Of a stretch of 43,900 nucleotides of DNA, positions 15,347-23,931 are shown one piece after another; within the stretch, counting starts at the first letter, position 1; every line of letters begins with the position of its first letter. Source of the stretch: Candidatus Gastranaerophilales bacterium (lineage in GTDB: Bacteria > Cyanobacteriota > Vampirovibrionia > Gastranaerophilales > Gastranaerophilaceae). The position numbers were made by a program, and so were the translations under genes. Location: the NCBI GenBank assembly GCA_944325815.1, contig CALVBV010000003.1:1-43900 (forward strand), given 5' to 3'. Under the pieces are notes generated by a model. It had not been told where the DNA came from. It worked only from the letters and a program-made list of their open reading frames with translations, and did not search any database.

Positions 15347-16537
15347 ATGAGAAAAAATATCATAATAATTATACTAATTGCGTTTGCGCTAATTTTAGGC
15401 AGAATGGTTTTATCTAATTTTGACAGAACAAAAACCGCCAAACAGCGTGCTATGGCCAAAACTCCTTCTGTTACGGCAGAAGTCGTCAATACAGAAGAAG
15501 TTACCAGACAATTTACCGCAACAGCAAGAGTTGCATCAAAATACAGAGTCGAGGTGCTGGCCAGAATAAGCGGTTATTTGACTAAAAGTTATTTTAAAGA
15601 GGGTGACTATGTAAAAGCAGGGCAGCTTTTGTTTGAAATAGAACCGCAAGAGTATGAATACGCAGTAGGCAGAGCAAAGGCAAATCTGGATAATGCAAAA
15701 TCACAATACTCTTATTATGAAAAACAACAGGCAAGATATAAACAATTAGTACAGCAAGATTATATTGCCCGCTCGGATTATGATAATATTCTATCGCAGC
15801 GCGACGCTTATAAAGCACAGGTAGAAAGTGCTGAAAGCGCATACAGAGATGCCAATAGAAATTTAGGCTATACAAGAGTTAAATCTCCGGTAGACGGCAG
15901 GGTAGGCATGATTTCCGTAACAGAAGGGAACTATGTTTCAATGAACAGCGGTCCGCTTACCACAATAAACAGCAGTGATCCTATATACATTACATTTCCG
16001 CTGGAATCAAAAGATTACGCAGAACTTGTAAGAATCGATAAATCTGCAAATATCAACAGAGATGTAGAATTTATTTTTAGTTCAGGGGAAAAATATAAAT
16101 ACAAAGGTATCCAGGATTTTCATGATAACAAAATAGATGAATCTACCGGAACAATAACAATGAGGGCTACCTTCCCCAATCCGGATGACCAGCTTATTCA
16201 CGGTGACTTCGGCAAGATTATAATCTACTCAAAAACGAAAGATAAAGCACCCGTTGTTCCTCAAACAGCTACAATGGAGAACCAGGAAGGAAGATATGTT
16301 TATATTTTGGATAAAGACAATCTGCCAAGAATGTCTTATATAAAAACTTCCGGAGAAAAAGACGGTTATTGGATAATAACATCAGGAGTTAAGGCCGGTG
16401 ACAGAATTATAACCAGCGGCCTCCAGAAAGTTATCCCGGGAAACCCCGTTAGAATAGTTCAATCACCAATAAAAGAATCCAAACCTAAGAAAAAAACAAA
16501 TATTTTTTCTAAAATAATAAACAAACTTAAGCAATAA
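15347..16537 (+). CDS. RND-type membrane fusion protein (AcrA/MexA family)
   Basis: Periplasmic adaptor of 396 residues. A GGAGAG site precedes the ATG. The N-terminal hydrophobic helix (NIIIIILIAFALILGRMV) acts as uncleaved anchor or signal; there is no lipobox. VEVLARISGYLTKSYFKEGDYVKAG is the lipoyl half-domain start (key residues R-I-S-G-Y and G-D-x-V), followed by an alpha-hairpin (about residues 100-165), GYTRVKSPVDGRVG and the beta-barrel (ITFPLESKDYAEL). The C-terminal membrane-proximal domain and a Lys-rich tail end it. It lies 92 bases after the NodT-type gene; that gap is AT-rich and could hold an internal promoter. It pairs with the RND pump ten bases downstream. Confidence 0.95.
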   Translation: MRKNIIIIILIAFALILGRMVLSNFDRTKTAKQRAMAKTPSVTAEVVNTEEVTRQFTATARVASKYRVEVLARISGYLTKSYFKEGDYVKAGQLLFEIEPQEYEYAVGRAKANLDNAKSQYSYYEKQQARYKQLVQQDYIARSDYDNILSQRDAYKAQVESAESAYRDANRNLGYTRVKSPVDGRVGMISVTEGNYVSMNSGPLTTINSSDPIYITFPLESKDYAELVRIDKSANINRDVEFIFSSGEKYKYKGIQDFHDNKIDESTGTITMRATFPNPDDQLIHGDFGKIIIYSKTKDKAPVVPQTATMENQEGRYVYILDKDNLPRMSYIKTSGEKDGYWIITSGVKAGDRIITSGLQKVIPGNPVRIVQSPIKESKPKKKTNIFSKIINKLKQ

Positions 16538-16547
16538 AGGAAATATA

Positions 16548-19500
16548 ATGGCAGGCAACTTATTTATAAAAAGACCAAAACTCGCAATAGTAATCTCACT
16601 TGCGATAATACTGGCAGGATTAATATCCCTGACCACTTTGCCTCTTGAGGAATATCCGTCAATTACTCCTCCGCAGGTAGTTGTTACAGCAACTTACAGC
16701 GGCGCAAGTTCTGATGTTATAACATCAACTATAGCTGCGCCTGTCGAGCTTCAACTTAACGGTATTGAGGATATGCTCTATATGTATTCCGAGTCAAAAA
16801 ACGGCTCTTATAAACTGACTTTATTTTTTGAAGTCGGCTCTGATCCGGATATGGCGTTAGTTAATGTGCAGAACCAATTACAGCTTGTTACCCCTAGACT
16901 GCCGGAAGAAGTTAAAAGATACGGGCTTTCAGTTAGGAAATCAACCGGAGGCGCCGGTTGTCTTTTAATGTCGCTATCCTCCCCTAACGGAACTTATAAT
17001 TCCTTGTACCTTGCAAATTATGCAACGATGTTTATTAAAGATGAGCTTGCACGTATAAAGGGATGCGGCAGTGTTTCAATATTCGGTGCCGGTGACTATT
17101 CAATGAGAATTTGGCTTAAGCCCGACAAAATGGCTAGTTTAGGTGTCTCGACTACCGATATAAACAATGCTGTATCTGCTCAGAACGTACAAACTCCGGC
17201 AGGCAACATTGGTGTTGAACCAATGAATGAGCCGCAGGTGCTAAAATTTACATTAAGAACAAAAGGACGGCTTAAGACTGTTGAAGAATTTGAAAATATT
17301 GTTGTAAAAGCTAATATTGACGGCTCAAATGTAAAATTAAAGGATGTTGCAAGAGTTGAACTTGGTGCGGAAAATTATTCATCTTCCGTAACCATAGCGG
17401 ATAAAAGTGCCGCAATGATATCAATAGCACAGCTTCCGGAGGCTAATACCATAGATTTGGTTAACCGGGTGCAGGATAAGATGCAAGAATTAAGCCGAAA
17501 ATTCCCAAGCGATATTGAATATCACGTGCAATACGATATTACGGAATTTGTAAGAGAATCTATTCACGAAGTTATAAGTGCTATTGTACTTGCAATTATT
17601 CTGGTAAGCGCAGTTACCTATTTATTCCTTGGAACAGCAAGAGCTGCCTTTATTCCATTCTGTGCTATTCCTGTTTCGCTGATAGGTGTTTTTATATTTA
17701 TGGCTCTTATGGGGTTTTCAATAAACCTTCTTATATTATTTGGGCTCGTTTTAGCAGTCGGCCTTGTTGTTGACGATGCAATTGTCGTACTTGAAAACAC
17801 ACAAAGACATATTCAGGAAGGAAAATCCCCAAAAGAAGCTACTGAAATCACTATGCAGGAAGTTTTTGGCGCCGTTGTTGCAACTTCACTCGTTTTGATG
17901 GCTGTGTTTGTTCCGGTATCATTTATGACCGGTATAACAGGTCAAATGTACAGACAGTTCGCAGTATGTATTGCGACCTCTATAGGATTATCGACAATAG
18001 TTGCTCTCACACTTTCACCGGCACTTTGCTCTATTATCCTAAAGTCTGGCGACGAAAAAACTGATTTTGAATTTATACAAAAATTTGAAGATTGGTTCAA
18101 CAGCGTCAGAGAAAAATATCTGGGAGTCGTCAGCTACTTTGTTCATTCCCCTAAGAAAACTCTTATGGTTTTGATAGGTGTAATATTATTTATCCTGTTT
18201 ATGTTTAAAATTACACCGACAGGTTTTCTTCCTGATGAAGACAGAGGGGCTTTATTTGTACAAGTTCAGCTTCCTGACGGTGCTACGCTTACAAGAACAG
18301 CGGATGTTGTGCATAATATAACGGATGAGCTTGCTCAAATTCCTGGCGTAGTTTCAGTTATGCAGGTTAACGGTTTTTCCGGAGAAAATACAGCATTTGT
18401 TGTTGTAAGACTAGAGCCTTGGTCAAAAAGAAAATCCGCAAAACTTTCAATAAATAATATTATGAAACAGGCAAATGCCATAACATCAAAATATACAGAA
18501 GCCAATACCTTTGTTACCCAGCCTCCTGCAATAAGCGGTATGGGGATGTTCGGCGGATTTGAATACCAGCTTCTTGATAAAGGCGATAGGACTCCTGATG
18601 AATTATTTGTAGAAGCACAAAAACTTCTGCAGGAAGCACGCCAAAATCCTGCATTTTCAAGTTTATACACATCTTACACATCTTCGCTTCCGCAGGTTAT
18701 AGTTAAAATAAAAGACGAACAGGCTATGGCGCAGGGAGTTTCAATTTCCGAAATTTATTCAACGCTTGCGGCACAATTCGGCGCTACATATATCAACGAC
18801 TTTAACAAATACGGAAGAGTCTATAGAGTTTATATGCAGGCAGATGCCCCATATCGTGCTGTCATGGGAGACCTGAGCAAGATTTATGTCAAGAATAATC
18901 AGGGAAAAATGGTGCCGATAAGCTCTGTTATTACTACTGAAAATATTGTCGGTCCGTATTTGCTTAACAGATTCAATATGTACCCGTCAATTGTAATTAA
19001 CGGTAACCCCGCAAACGGCGTAAGTTCTGGCGATGCGATGAAAGCTATGGCAGAAATTTCTGACAAAATCCTGCCTAAAGACATGGATTTTGCCTGGTCA
19101 GGAACATCACTTCAGGAACAAAAATCCGCAGGTCAGATAGGGCCAGTTATAACAATGGCTTTGACATTTGTTTACTTATTCCTGGTTGCATTATACGAAA
19201 GCTGGACGCTTCCGGTTGCAGTTCTTTTAATTTCACCTGTTGCAATGATGGGGGCATTATTCTTCCAGTATGTTTCGGGATTATCGCTTGATATTTATGC
19301 ACAGGTAGGCCTTGTAATGCTTATAGGTTTAAGTACTAAACAAGCTATATTGATTGTTGAATTTGCAAAAGATGCCATGGAAAAAGACGGAATGAACTTT
19401 ATAGACGCGTCATTACAGGCGGCGAAATTACGATTTAGAGCCGTTATGATGACAAATATTGCGTTTATTTTAGGGCTTTTACCGCTTGTTTTTGCTCACG

Positions 19501-19679
19501 GTGCAGGCGCCGGCAGCAGGCACTCTATCGGTGTTTCTGTGTTTGGCGGGATGATTGCTGTAGCATTCTTCGGCAGCATTCTTGTTCCGGCATTTTTTGT
19601 GCTTACTAACACTATGAAAATGAACTTTAATAATTATATTTCACGTTTTAGGAAAAAGAAAAAAAATGAAAATAATTAA
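16548..19679 (+). CDS. RND multidrug efflux pump (AcrB/MexB, HAE-1 family)
   Basis: Inner-membrane trimeric drug/proton antiporter, 1043 residues, the standard HAE-1 length. It begins MAGNLFIKRPKLAIVISLAI with the F-I-x-R-P-x-x-A start of the family. The proton-relay aspartates are D409 and D410 in VGLVVDDAIVVLENTQRH on helix 4. VPVSFMTGITGQMYRQFA and the duplicated second half (GTSLQEQKSAGQ; GLVMLIGLSTKQAILIVEFA with the relay lysine K in S-T-K-Q-A) are typical. The G-loop region reads GMGMFGGFEYQLLDKG. AAAGGA lies before the ATG. The 3' end overlaps the following outer-membrane channel gene by 14 bases. Together with the adaptor it forms a tripartite exporter, probably under MarR control. 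Confidence 0.97.
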   Translation: MAGNLFIKRPKLAIVISLAIILAGLISLTTLPLEEYPSITPPQVVVTATYSGASSDVITSTIAAPVELQLNGIEDMLYMYSESKNGSYKLTLFFEVGSDPDMALVNVQNQLQLVTPRLPEEVKRYGLSVRKSTGGAGCLLMSLSSPNGTYNSLYLANYATMFIKDELARIKGCGSVSIFGAGDYSMRIWLKPDKMASLGVSTTDINNAVSAQNVQTPAGNIGVEPMNEPQVLKFTLRTKGRLKTVEEFENIVVKANIDGSNVKLKDVARVELGAENYSSSVTIADKSAAMISIAQLPEANTIDLVNRVQDKMQELSRKFPSDIEYHVQYDITEFVRESIHEVISAIVLAIILVSAVTYLFLGTARAAFIPFCAIPVSLIGVFIFMALMGFSINLLILFGLVLAVGLVVDDAIVVLENTQRHIQEGKSPKEATEITMQEVFGAVVATSLVLMAVFVPVSFMTGITGQMYRQFAVCIATSIGLSTIVALTLSPALCSIILKSGDEKTDFEFIQKFEDWFNSVREKYLGVVSYFVHSPKKTLMVLIGVILFILFMFKITPTGFLPDEDRGALFVQVQLPDGATLTRTADVVHNITDELAQIPGVVSVMQVNGFSGENTAFVVVRLEPWSKRKSAKLSINNIMKQANAITSKYTEANTFVTQPPAISGMGMFGGFEYQLLDKGDRTPDELFVEAQKLLQEARQNPAFSSLYTSYTSSLPQVIVKIKDEQAMAQGVSISEIYSTLAAQFGATYINDFNKYGRVYRVYMQADAPYRAVMGDLSKIYVKNNQGKMVPISSVITTENIVGPYLLNRFNMYPSIVINGNPANGVSSGDAMKAMAEISDKILPKDMDFAWSGTSLQEQKSAGQIGPVITMALTFVYLFLVALYESWTLPVAVLLISPVAMMGALFFQYVSGLSLDIYAQVGLVMLIGLSTKQAILIVEFAKDAMEKDGMNFIDASLQAAKLRFRAVMMTNIAFILGLLPLVFAHGAGAGSRHSIGVSVFGGMIAVAFFGSILVPAFFVLTNTMKMNFNNYISRFRKKKKNENN

Positions 19680-21126
19680 TAAATTTATAATATGTATATT
19701 AATGTTATCTATGCTTCAACAAGTTTGCTTAGCAGGCTTTTGGCACCATGGAGAAAGTCTCGGCAACGAAATTAAAGCTGAAGAGTATCCGGCAAGCGAG
19801 GATGTTGAGCCGAAAGTCAGCGATGACACTCTTGTTATAAAAGGCGGGGTTGAAACAACGATGGATATAAATCTTGAAGAATGCCTAAAATATGCATTAG
19901 GCAACAACCCCAGAATACAAGCTGCTATGCAGGATGTGTTTGCTTCAGATGCAAGAGTCCGCGAAGCCTGGTCTGCGTATTTCCCCCAGTTCGGCTGGCA
20001 GACAGGATATACAAGAATCCGACAATTACAGTTGTCTGATGTATTCAGAAGAGATTTGATTTTTAACTACTTTGTTTTAGGGCAAATCAGCGCATCACAA
20101 ATGCTATATGATTTCGGGGTGACGCAGAATCAGGTTACGATTAGAAAATTGGATAACCAGGGGTATAAAATTACACTTACCGGGACGGTTAATTCTGTAA
20201 TCTGCGATGTAAAAACCGCTTATTATAACCTGCAATACGCTCTTGAGGCAAAAAAAGTTGCAGAAGATATGGTAAAAAAATACGAAGCTTTTTATAATCA
20301 GGCAAAGGCTTTTTATCAGGCCGGAACAAAGCCAAAAGTTGACGTAACGATTGCAGAAGTGAATCTGAGTAATGCTAAACTAACTCTTATTCAGGCAGAG
20401 AATGCCGTTAATATTGCTATGGCCAAACTGAATAATACAATGGGACTTCCGTATTCCAATAAATATAATGTTGCGGAAAACCTGCGCTATGAGCCTTGTG
20501 ACATCACACTTGAAGGTGCTATCAAAACGGCTAAAGAATCAAGGCCGGAATTTCAGCTTGCCGAAGTTAAAGTGGAAGAAGCTAAACAAAATGTAAAACT
20601 TGTCAAAAAATCATATTTCCCTCAGCTTACGCTTGAAGGACAATACCAAATCGGCGGTAAATCTCCAGCATCTAATTACGGTTACAACTTCGGCGGATAC
20701 TTGAACTTCCCAACAGTTAACGGTATGCTGATTAAAAACGAAATAAAAGAAGCTAAGGCACTGCATTCAAAAGAAATTGCAAATGCCAATGATACAAAAA
20801 ATAATATATATTTTGAAGTGCAAGAATCATTTTACTCTTTAACAGAGAAAAAGAATAAAATTCCCGTAGCATTCTTAGGGTTGAAGCAGGCAAAAGAAAA
20901 TTATGAGTTATCTTACGGAAGATATAAAGTCGGAGTCGGAGACCCCATTGAGCTGAAAGAAGCACAGGTTCAATACCAAAATGCAATGCTTACATACTAT
21001 CAAACTATGTATGAGTATAATACAGCACGAGCAAATTTGGAAAAATCCATAGGAAAAAATATTTCTAATGATGAAGTTCAGCTTGACTGCGGAAAAATAA
21101 AAAAGAAAAAAGCTAAAAATTCTTAA
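19666..21126 (+). CDS. TolC-type outer-membrane channel protein
   Basis: 486 residues with a signal peptide (MKIINKFIICILMLSMLQQV, cleaved near CLA-G). Two structural repeats of the TolC fold follow a 40-residue acidic linker: LEECLKYALGNNPRIQAAMQD starts the first and LEGAIKTAKESRPEFQLAEVK the second; YGRYKVGVGDPIELKEAQVQ is the characteristic equatorial segment. A Lys-rich tail ends it. The start overlaps the RND pump gene by 14 bases. It is a closer relative, by eye, of the channel at 33715 (shared A-E-V-N-L-S and G-R-Y-x-V-G-x-G-D motifs) than of the NodT-type channel at 13896. One RND pump therefore has two candidate channels in the same arm. Confidence 0.94.
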   Translation: MKIINKFIICILMLSMLQQVCLAGFWHHGESLGNEIKAEEYPASEDVEPKVSDDTLVIKGGVETTMDINLEECLKYALGNNPRIQAAMQDVFASDARVREAWSAYFPQFGWQTGYTRIRQLQLSDVFRRDLIFNYFVLGQISASQMLYDFGVTQNQVTIRKLDNQGYKITLTGTVNSVICDVKTAYYNLQYALEAKKVAEDMVKKYEAFYNQAKAFYQAGTKPKVDVTIAEVNLSNAKLTLIQAENAVNIAMAKLNNTMGLPYSNKYNVAENLRYEPCDITLEGAIKTAKESRPEFQLAEVKVEEAKQNVKLVKKSYFPQLTLEGQYQIGGKSPASNYGYNFGGYLNFPTVNGMLIKNEIKEAKALHSKEIANANDTKNNIYFEVQESFYSLTEKKNKIPVAFLGLKQAKENYELSYGRYKVGVGDPIELKEAQVQYQNAMLTYYQTMYEYNTARANLEKSIGKNISNDEVQLDCGKIKKKKAKNS

Positions 21127-21139
21127 TATATATAATGTA

Positions 21140-21168
21140 TTGTATCTTATTTGAATGTAATATATAAT
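21140..21168 (+). promoter_or_regulatory. Sigma-70-type promoter for the 83-residue orphan gene
   Basis: TTGTAT at 21140-21145 and TATAAT at 21163-21168 are separated by 17 bases. A start near 21175 would leave a leader of about 20 bases holding the AGGAGAAG ribosome site of the gene at 21194. Confidence 0.6.
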
Positions 21169-21193
21169 TATTATAATAAATAGGAGAAGAAGT

Positions 21194-21445
21194 ATGTTAC
21201 CAATCATAACGGAAGAGATGGCCTCAGAAATCTTTACTGAAGTATTTCAAGATGTCCAAAACTGGAGAAAGAATATGGTACAGTATTTAAAGGAAGAAAA
21301 TCCTGAAATTAACAGTGCCATTTTAGAAGTTGCTAAATATGATGAAAATATTGATTTAAAAGCTGTAGCACTCGGGGCTTATTTATCATACAGAATGCTT
21401 GAAGTTGCAACCGAAAACGATGTTATCGGTTCAATCGGCGAATAG
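21194..21445 (+). CDS. Small acidic orphan protein (83 residues)
   Basis: Family not recognised. It starts MLPIITEEMASEIFTEVFQD after a strong AGGAGAAG site, has its own promoter and is followed by a clear terminator, so it is very probably real. The sequence is acidic and predicted helical throughout, with no signal peptide, membrane segment or cysteine. The middle reads WRKNMVQYLKEENPEINSAI and the end LSYRMLEVATENDVIGSIGE. It sits between the RND efflux cluster and a tagged small protein gene but forms a separate transcription unit. Confidence 0.75.
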   Translation: MLPIITEEMASEIFTEVFQDVQNWRKNMVQYLKEENPEINSAILEVAKYDENIDLKAVALGAYLSYRMLEVATENDVIGSIGE

Positions 21446-21453
21446 TAGTTATA

Positions 21454-21503
21454 ATAGAAATACTTATAATTGTAAAGAAATAATAAGTATTTCTATTTTT
21501 TTA
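21454..21503 (+). terminator. Intrinsic terminator after the 83-residue orphan
   Basis: Perfect 14-base stem ATAGAAATACTTAT (21454-21467) with its complement at 21483-21496, a 15-base loop and a run of seven T. Confidence 0.9.
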
Positions 21504-21554
21504 GCAATTTTTATATTTACAAGCTTTAATGTAATCAGTAAGAAAGGAAAAATC

Positions 21555-21872
21555 ATGCAAGTATCAAAAATTACATTAACCAACTTTAAAGGCGGTAAAT
21601 TACCGCAAGCAGTAAAAAAGACTGTAAAACCGGCGGTAGAAGAAATTAAACCGGACTTTAACGTATATGCTTACGGGGTTCCCACAGGAGATATCCCTCT
21701 TGCCAATAAAGCTGAAAAAGCAGCAAAAGAACTTCCCGTCAGCTATTACCCTTATGCAACTCCGATAAAAAAAATTGAAAATAACGCGGAGAATAATGCA
21801 GCTAAAGTTAAAGATATTGCTGATAAAGAAGATAAAATTCACGAATATTTGTCAGCTTCTATGCCGCTTTAA
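21555..21872 (+). CDS. Small orphan protein with N-terminal NFKGG tag (105 residues)
   Basis: The frame is open further upstream, but AAAGGA (21544-21548) sets the start at the ATG at 21555, giving MQVSKITLTNFKGGKLPQAV. This N-terminus aligns without gaps to the GH13 enzyme at 7975 (M-Q-I/V-S-K-I-x-x-V/T-N-F-R/K-A/G-G), although the rest is unrelated. The remaining 90 residues are rich in Lys, Ala, Pro and Tyr (VYAYGVPTGDIPLANKAEK; SYYPYATPIKKIENNAEN), look disordered and contain no catalytic motif. It is therefore almost a bare tag plus linker. A strong terminator follows directly. Function unknown. Confidence 0.75.
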   Translation: MQVSKITLTNFKGGKLPQAVKKTVKPAVEEIKPDFNVYAYGVPTGDIPLANKAEKAAKELPVSYYPYATPIKKIENNAENNAAKVKDIADKEDKIHEYLSASMPL

Positions 21873-21873
21873 T

Positions 21874-21903
21874 AAAAAAAATCCCCTTAAGGGGATTTTT
21901 TTT
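21874..21903. terminator. Bidirectional terminator between two small genes
   Basis: AAAAAAATCCCCTT / AAGGGGATTTTTTT arms with no spacer, between convergent genes; the minus-strand gene's stop codon lies at its edge. Confidence 0.93.
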
Positions 21904-22090
21904 AGGCCTTTTTATTTTTATCTTCTCTTTTTTCTGCAAGCTTTTCTTTCATTTCATGAGCTTTTTCTTTTATGTTTTCTGTCATATTATGAGTTTTTTC
22001 TTTGACATCTTCTGTAGCTTCTTTTAAATCTTGTTTTAATTTATAAGCTTCTTCTTTTATTTTATCTTTCATTGATTCTTTATCTGTCAT
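21902..22090 (-). CDS. Small LEA/apolipoprotein-like amphipathic helical protein (62 residues)
   Basis: Starts MTDKESMKDKIKEEAYKLKQ after AAGGAG at eight bases. Almost every residue is Lys, Glu, Asp, Ala, Met, Thr or His, arranged in about 11-residue repeats (K-E-K-x-H-x-M-x-E-x-I/L occurs twice, THNMTENIKEKAHEMKEKL). That pattern is typical of late-embryogenesis-abundant-like or YtxH-tail-like stress proteins that form amphipathic helices on membranes or stay disordered. No cysteine or tryptophan. A stress or desiccation role is inference only. It shares a terminator with the tagged small protein on the other strand. Confidence 0.78.
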   Translation of the reverse strand: MTDKESMKDKIKEEAYKLKQDLKEATEDVKEKTHNMTENIKEKAHEMKEKLAEKREDKNKKA

Positions 22091-22218
22091 GATAATGACT
22101 CCTTTCTTAATTAAATTATTAATTATTTACCCCGAAATTTTATGCGATAATTGGAGTAAAACTTTTTATTAATGAAATATAATGATATTTATTTTAATAT
22201 GATTACAAGGAGGCAGAA

Positions 22219-22551
22219 ATGGTTAATATTCTTCTCAGATGGGTTATATATGCCTTAATAATAGTTTTCGTGTCCTGGATTATCCCTGGAATTGAAGTTG
22301 ACAATTTTTTAAGCGCCATGTTTGTTTGTGTGATAATGGCGTTAATTAATACTTTTGTAAAACCGCTTCTGCAAATTATTACTCTGCCAGTTACAATTCT
22401 TACATTCGGTTTATTTACGTTTGTAATCAATGCCCTAATGCTTATGCTCGCAGGCTGGATTGCCCCGGGATTTGAAGTCGAAGGATTTGTCAGTGCTCTT
22501 CTTGGTTCCTTATTACTTTCTCTATTATCACTTGGAGTCAGCAGAATATAA
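22219..22551 (+). CDS. Four-helix membrane protein of the 'phage holin family' PF04020 (YvlD-like)
   Basis: 110 residues, nearly all hydrophobic, with four membrane helices: about 4-23 (LLRWVIYALIIVFVSWIIPG), 30-50, 54-78 (LQIITLPVTILTFGLFTFVIN cut around the middle) and 88-108. The family hallmarks are the P-G-I-x-V loop repeated as W-I-I-P-G-I-E-V and W-I-A-P-G-F-E-V, and the N-T-x-V-K-P-x-L segment. A strong AAGGAGG site precedes the ATG. Despite the family name, homologues are ordinary chromosomal genes in many phyla, often near stress or envelope genes, and no phage genes are nearby. Molecular function is unknown. Confidence 0.9.
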   Translation: MVNILLRWVIYALIIVFVSWIIPGIEVDNFLSAMFVCVIMALINTFVKPLLQIITLPVTILTFGLFTFVINALMLMLAGWIAPGFEVEGFVSALLGSLLLSLLSLGVSRI

Positions 22552-22559
22552 ATTTAGAC

Positions 22560-22596
22560 AATACGGCAGATTGTGGAAAGGACTTTCTGCCGTATT
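22560..22596. terminator. Hairpin between convergent genes (22219 gene and rlmH)
   Basis: Perfect 11-base stem AATACGGCAGA / TCTGCCGTATT with a 15-base loop. The following T run is poor, so termination may be partial or the hairpin may mainly protect 3' ends. Confidence 0.65.
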
Positions 22597-22598
22597 CC

Positions 22599-23069
22599 TC
22601 ATTTATGATATGTTTCGTTGTTCAGAATCTTAAATCCTCTGTATATTTGTTCAACGAGCAATAAACGAGCAAATTGGTGAAGAAAAGTCATTTTGGAAAG
22701 ACTTAGTTTAAAATTTGCTCTTGCAGATACATTTTGGGAGATACCGCAAGAGGATCCTATAACAAATACCAGCTCAGAAATGCCGCTGTTTGTGATTTCT
22801 TTAATTTTTGAAGCAAACTCTTCCGACGTAAGCTGTTTCCCTTCAATTTCAAGGGTTATGACAAACGAGTCAGGCTTAATGAGTGCCAAGATTTTTTCCC
22901 CTTCCTGATTCAGGACTTTTTCAACAAGATTCTCATCTTTAATTTCAATGGGCGTAAGCTCAACTATTTCAAGTGAAGTATACGGAGAAAGACGTTTTAG
23001 AAATTCATCTATGCCGTCTCTTAAAAATTTTTCTTTGATTTTCCCGAGTGCTATAATCTTTATTTTCAT
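22599..23069 (-). CDS. rlmH: 23S rRNA (pseudouridine-1915-N3) methyltransferase RlmH
   Basis: SPOUT-class methylase of 156 residues, standard length, acting on the assembled 70S ribosome at pseudouridine 1915. It starts MKIKIIALGKIKEKFLRDGI. The SAM-binding trefoil knot is marked by LVFVIGSSCGIS, and the family signature is LSLSKMTFLHQFARLLLVEQ followed by Y-R-G...Y-H-K at the end. It is the last gene of a minus-strand run nifU-nifS-mscS-rlmH with small spacers. Confidence 0.97.
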   Translation of the reverse strand: MKIKIIALGKIKEKFLRDGIDEFLKRLSPYTSLEIVELTPIEIKDENLVEKVLNQEGEKILALIKPDSFVITLEIEGKQLTSEEFASKIKEITNSGISELVFVIGSSCGISQNVSARANFKLSLSKMTFLHQFARLLLVEQIYRGFKILNNETYHK

Positions 23070-23074
23070 AAAAA

Positions 23075-23914
23075 CTAATTCTGATTCATATATACACTTG
23101 TAGAAGGGAATGCAAATTCAATACCTTCTTCCCGGTATCTGTGGATAATTTCTCTAAGCACTCTGCTTTTTTCCACAACATACTCACTCCACGAGGCTTT
23201 TGTTGTATAGCATACAAGCCTTACGGCAATAGAGCTCGGTGCAAGATTCTCAATAAATGCAACTTCACCATCAAGTATTGTCTCATCCTCTCTTGCAATC
23301 TCTCTTAAAATTTCACAGGCACGGTCAATCTTTTCATTTGATGTTCCGTATTCAATATCAACAGTTAAATCGATTCTTCTTCTGTCTGTTTGGGAAACAT
23401 TAGTAATCTCTTCATTTGCAAGCAGGTTATTAGGAACATTAATTGCAAATCCTTCAAGACTTCTTACAGTAGTTGAACGTAGATTAATATTTTCAACAGT
23501 ACCTTCGTAACCGTTAAATTTTATATATTCCCCGATTTTATAAACTCTGTCAGCAAGAAGCCCGAAAGAGCCGAAAATATTCCCGATAGCTTCCTTTGCT
23601 GCAAAACCGACTGCCAAACCTGTAATTCCGAAACCGGCTATAAGCGAGGCTACGTTATACCCGAAACTTTGTAAAAATCCTGCAAGAAGTATAAATATAA
23701 TAACTGCTTTTATAATCTTACTTAACACCGGCATTAAATTTAAAAGCGGAGTATCAGAATTTCTTGCTTTTAATTTAGACTCAATATTATGCTGCAATAA
23801 ATCAATCAGCTTGCATATTCCCCAAATTAATACAAGATTGATTATAACCCCTATTATAAAAGGAATATGTTTCCCTATGAAACTTACTAATGACGTAAAT
23901 AATTTATCTATCAT
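23075..23914 (-). CDS. mscS: Small-conductance mechanosensitive channel (MscS family)
   Basis: Inner-membrane channel of 279 residues that opens on membrane tension during osmotic downshock. Three membrane helices lie near residues 18-38, 63-85 and 90-115; the pore helix reads AGFGITGLAVGFAAKEAIGN, with the packed Ala/Gly pattern of TM3, followed by IFGSFGLLADRVYKIGEYI and the beta domain (YEGTVENINLRSTTVRSLEG). The C-terminal mixed domain is complete. It sits between nifS and rlmH, an arrangement that looks like simple operon sharing rather than shared function. Confidence 0.96.
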   Translation of the reverse strand: MIDKLFTSLVSFIGKHIPFIIGVIINLVLIWGICKLIDLLQHNIESKLKARNSDTPLLNLMPVLSKIIKAVIIFILLAGFLQSFGYNVASLIAGFGITGLAVGFAAKEAIGNIFGSFGLLADRVYKIGEYIKFNGYEGTVENINLRSTTVRSLEGFAINVPNNLLANEEITNVSQTDRRRIDLTVDIEYGTSNEKIDRACEILREIAREDETILDGEVAFIENLAPSSIAVRLVCYTTKASWSEYVVEKSRVLREIIHRYREEGIEFAFPSTSVYMNQN

Positions 23915-23931
23915 ACTTTCCTCTGTTTAAC

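Noticed and set aside
22219-22551. 'Phage holin' as a sign of a prophage
   Set aside because: The family name is misleading; homologues are common chromosomal genes, and no integrase, capsid, terminase or lysin genes are in the window.
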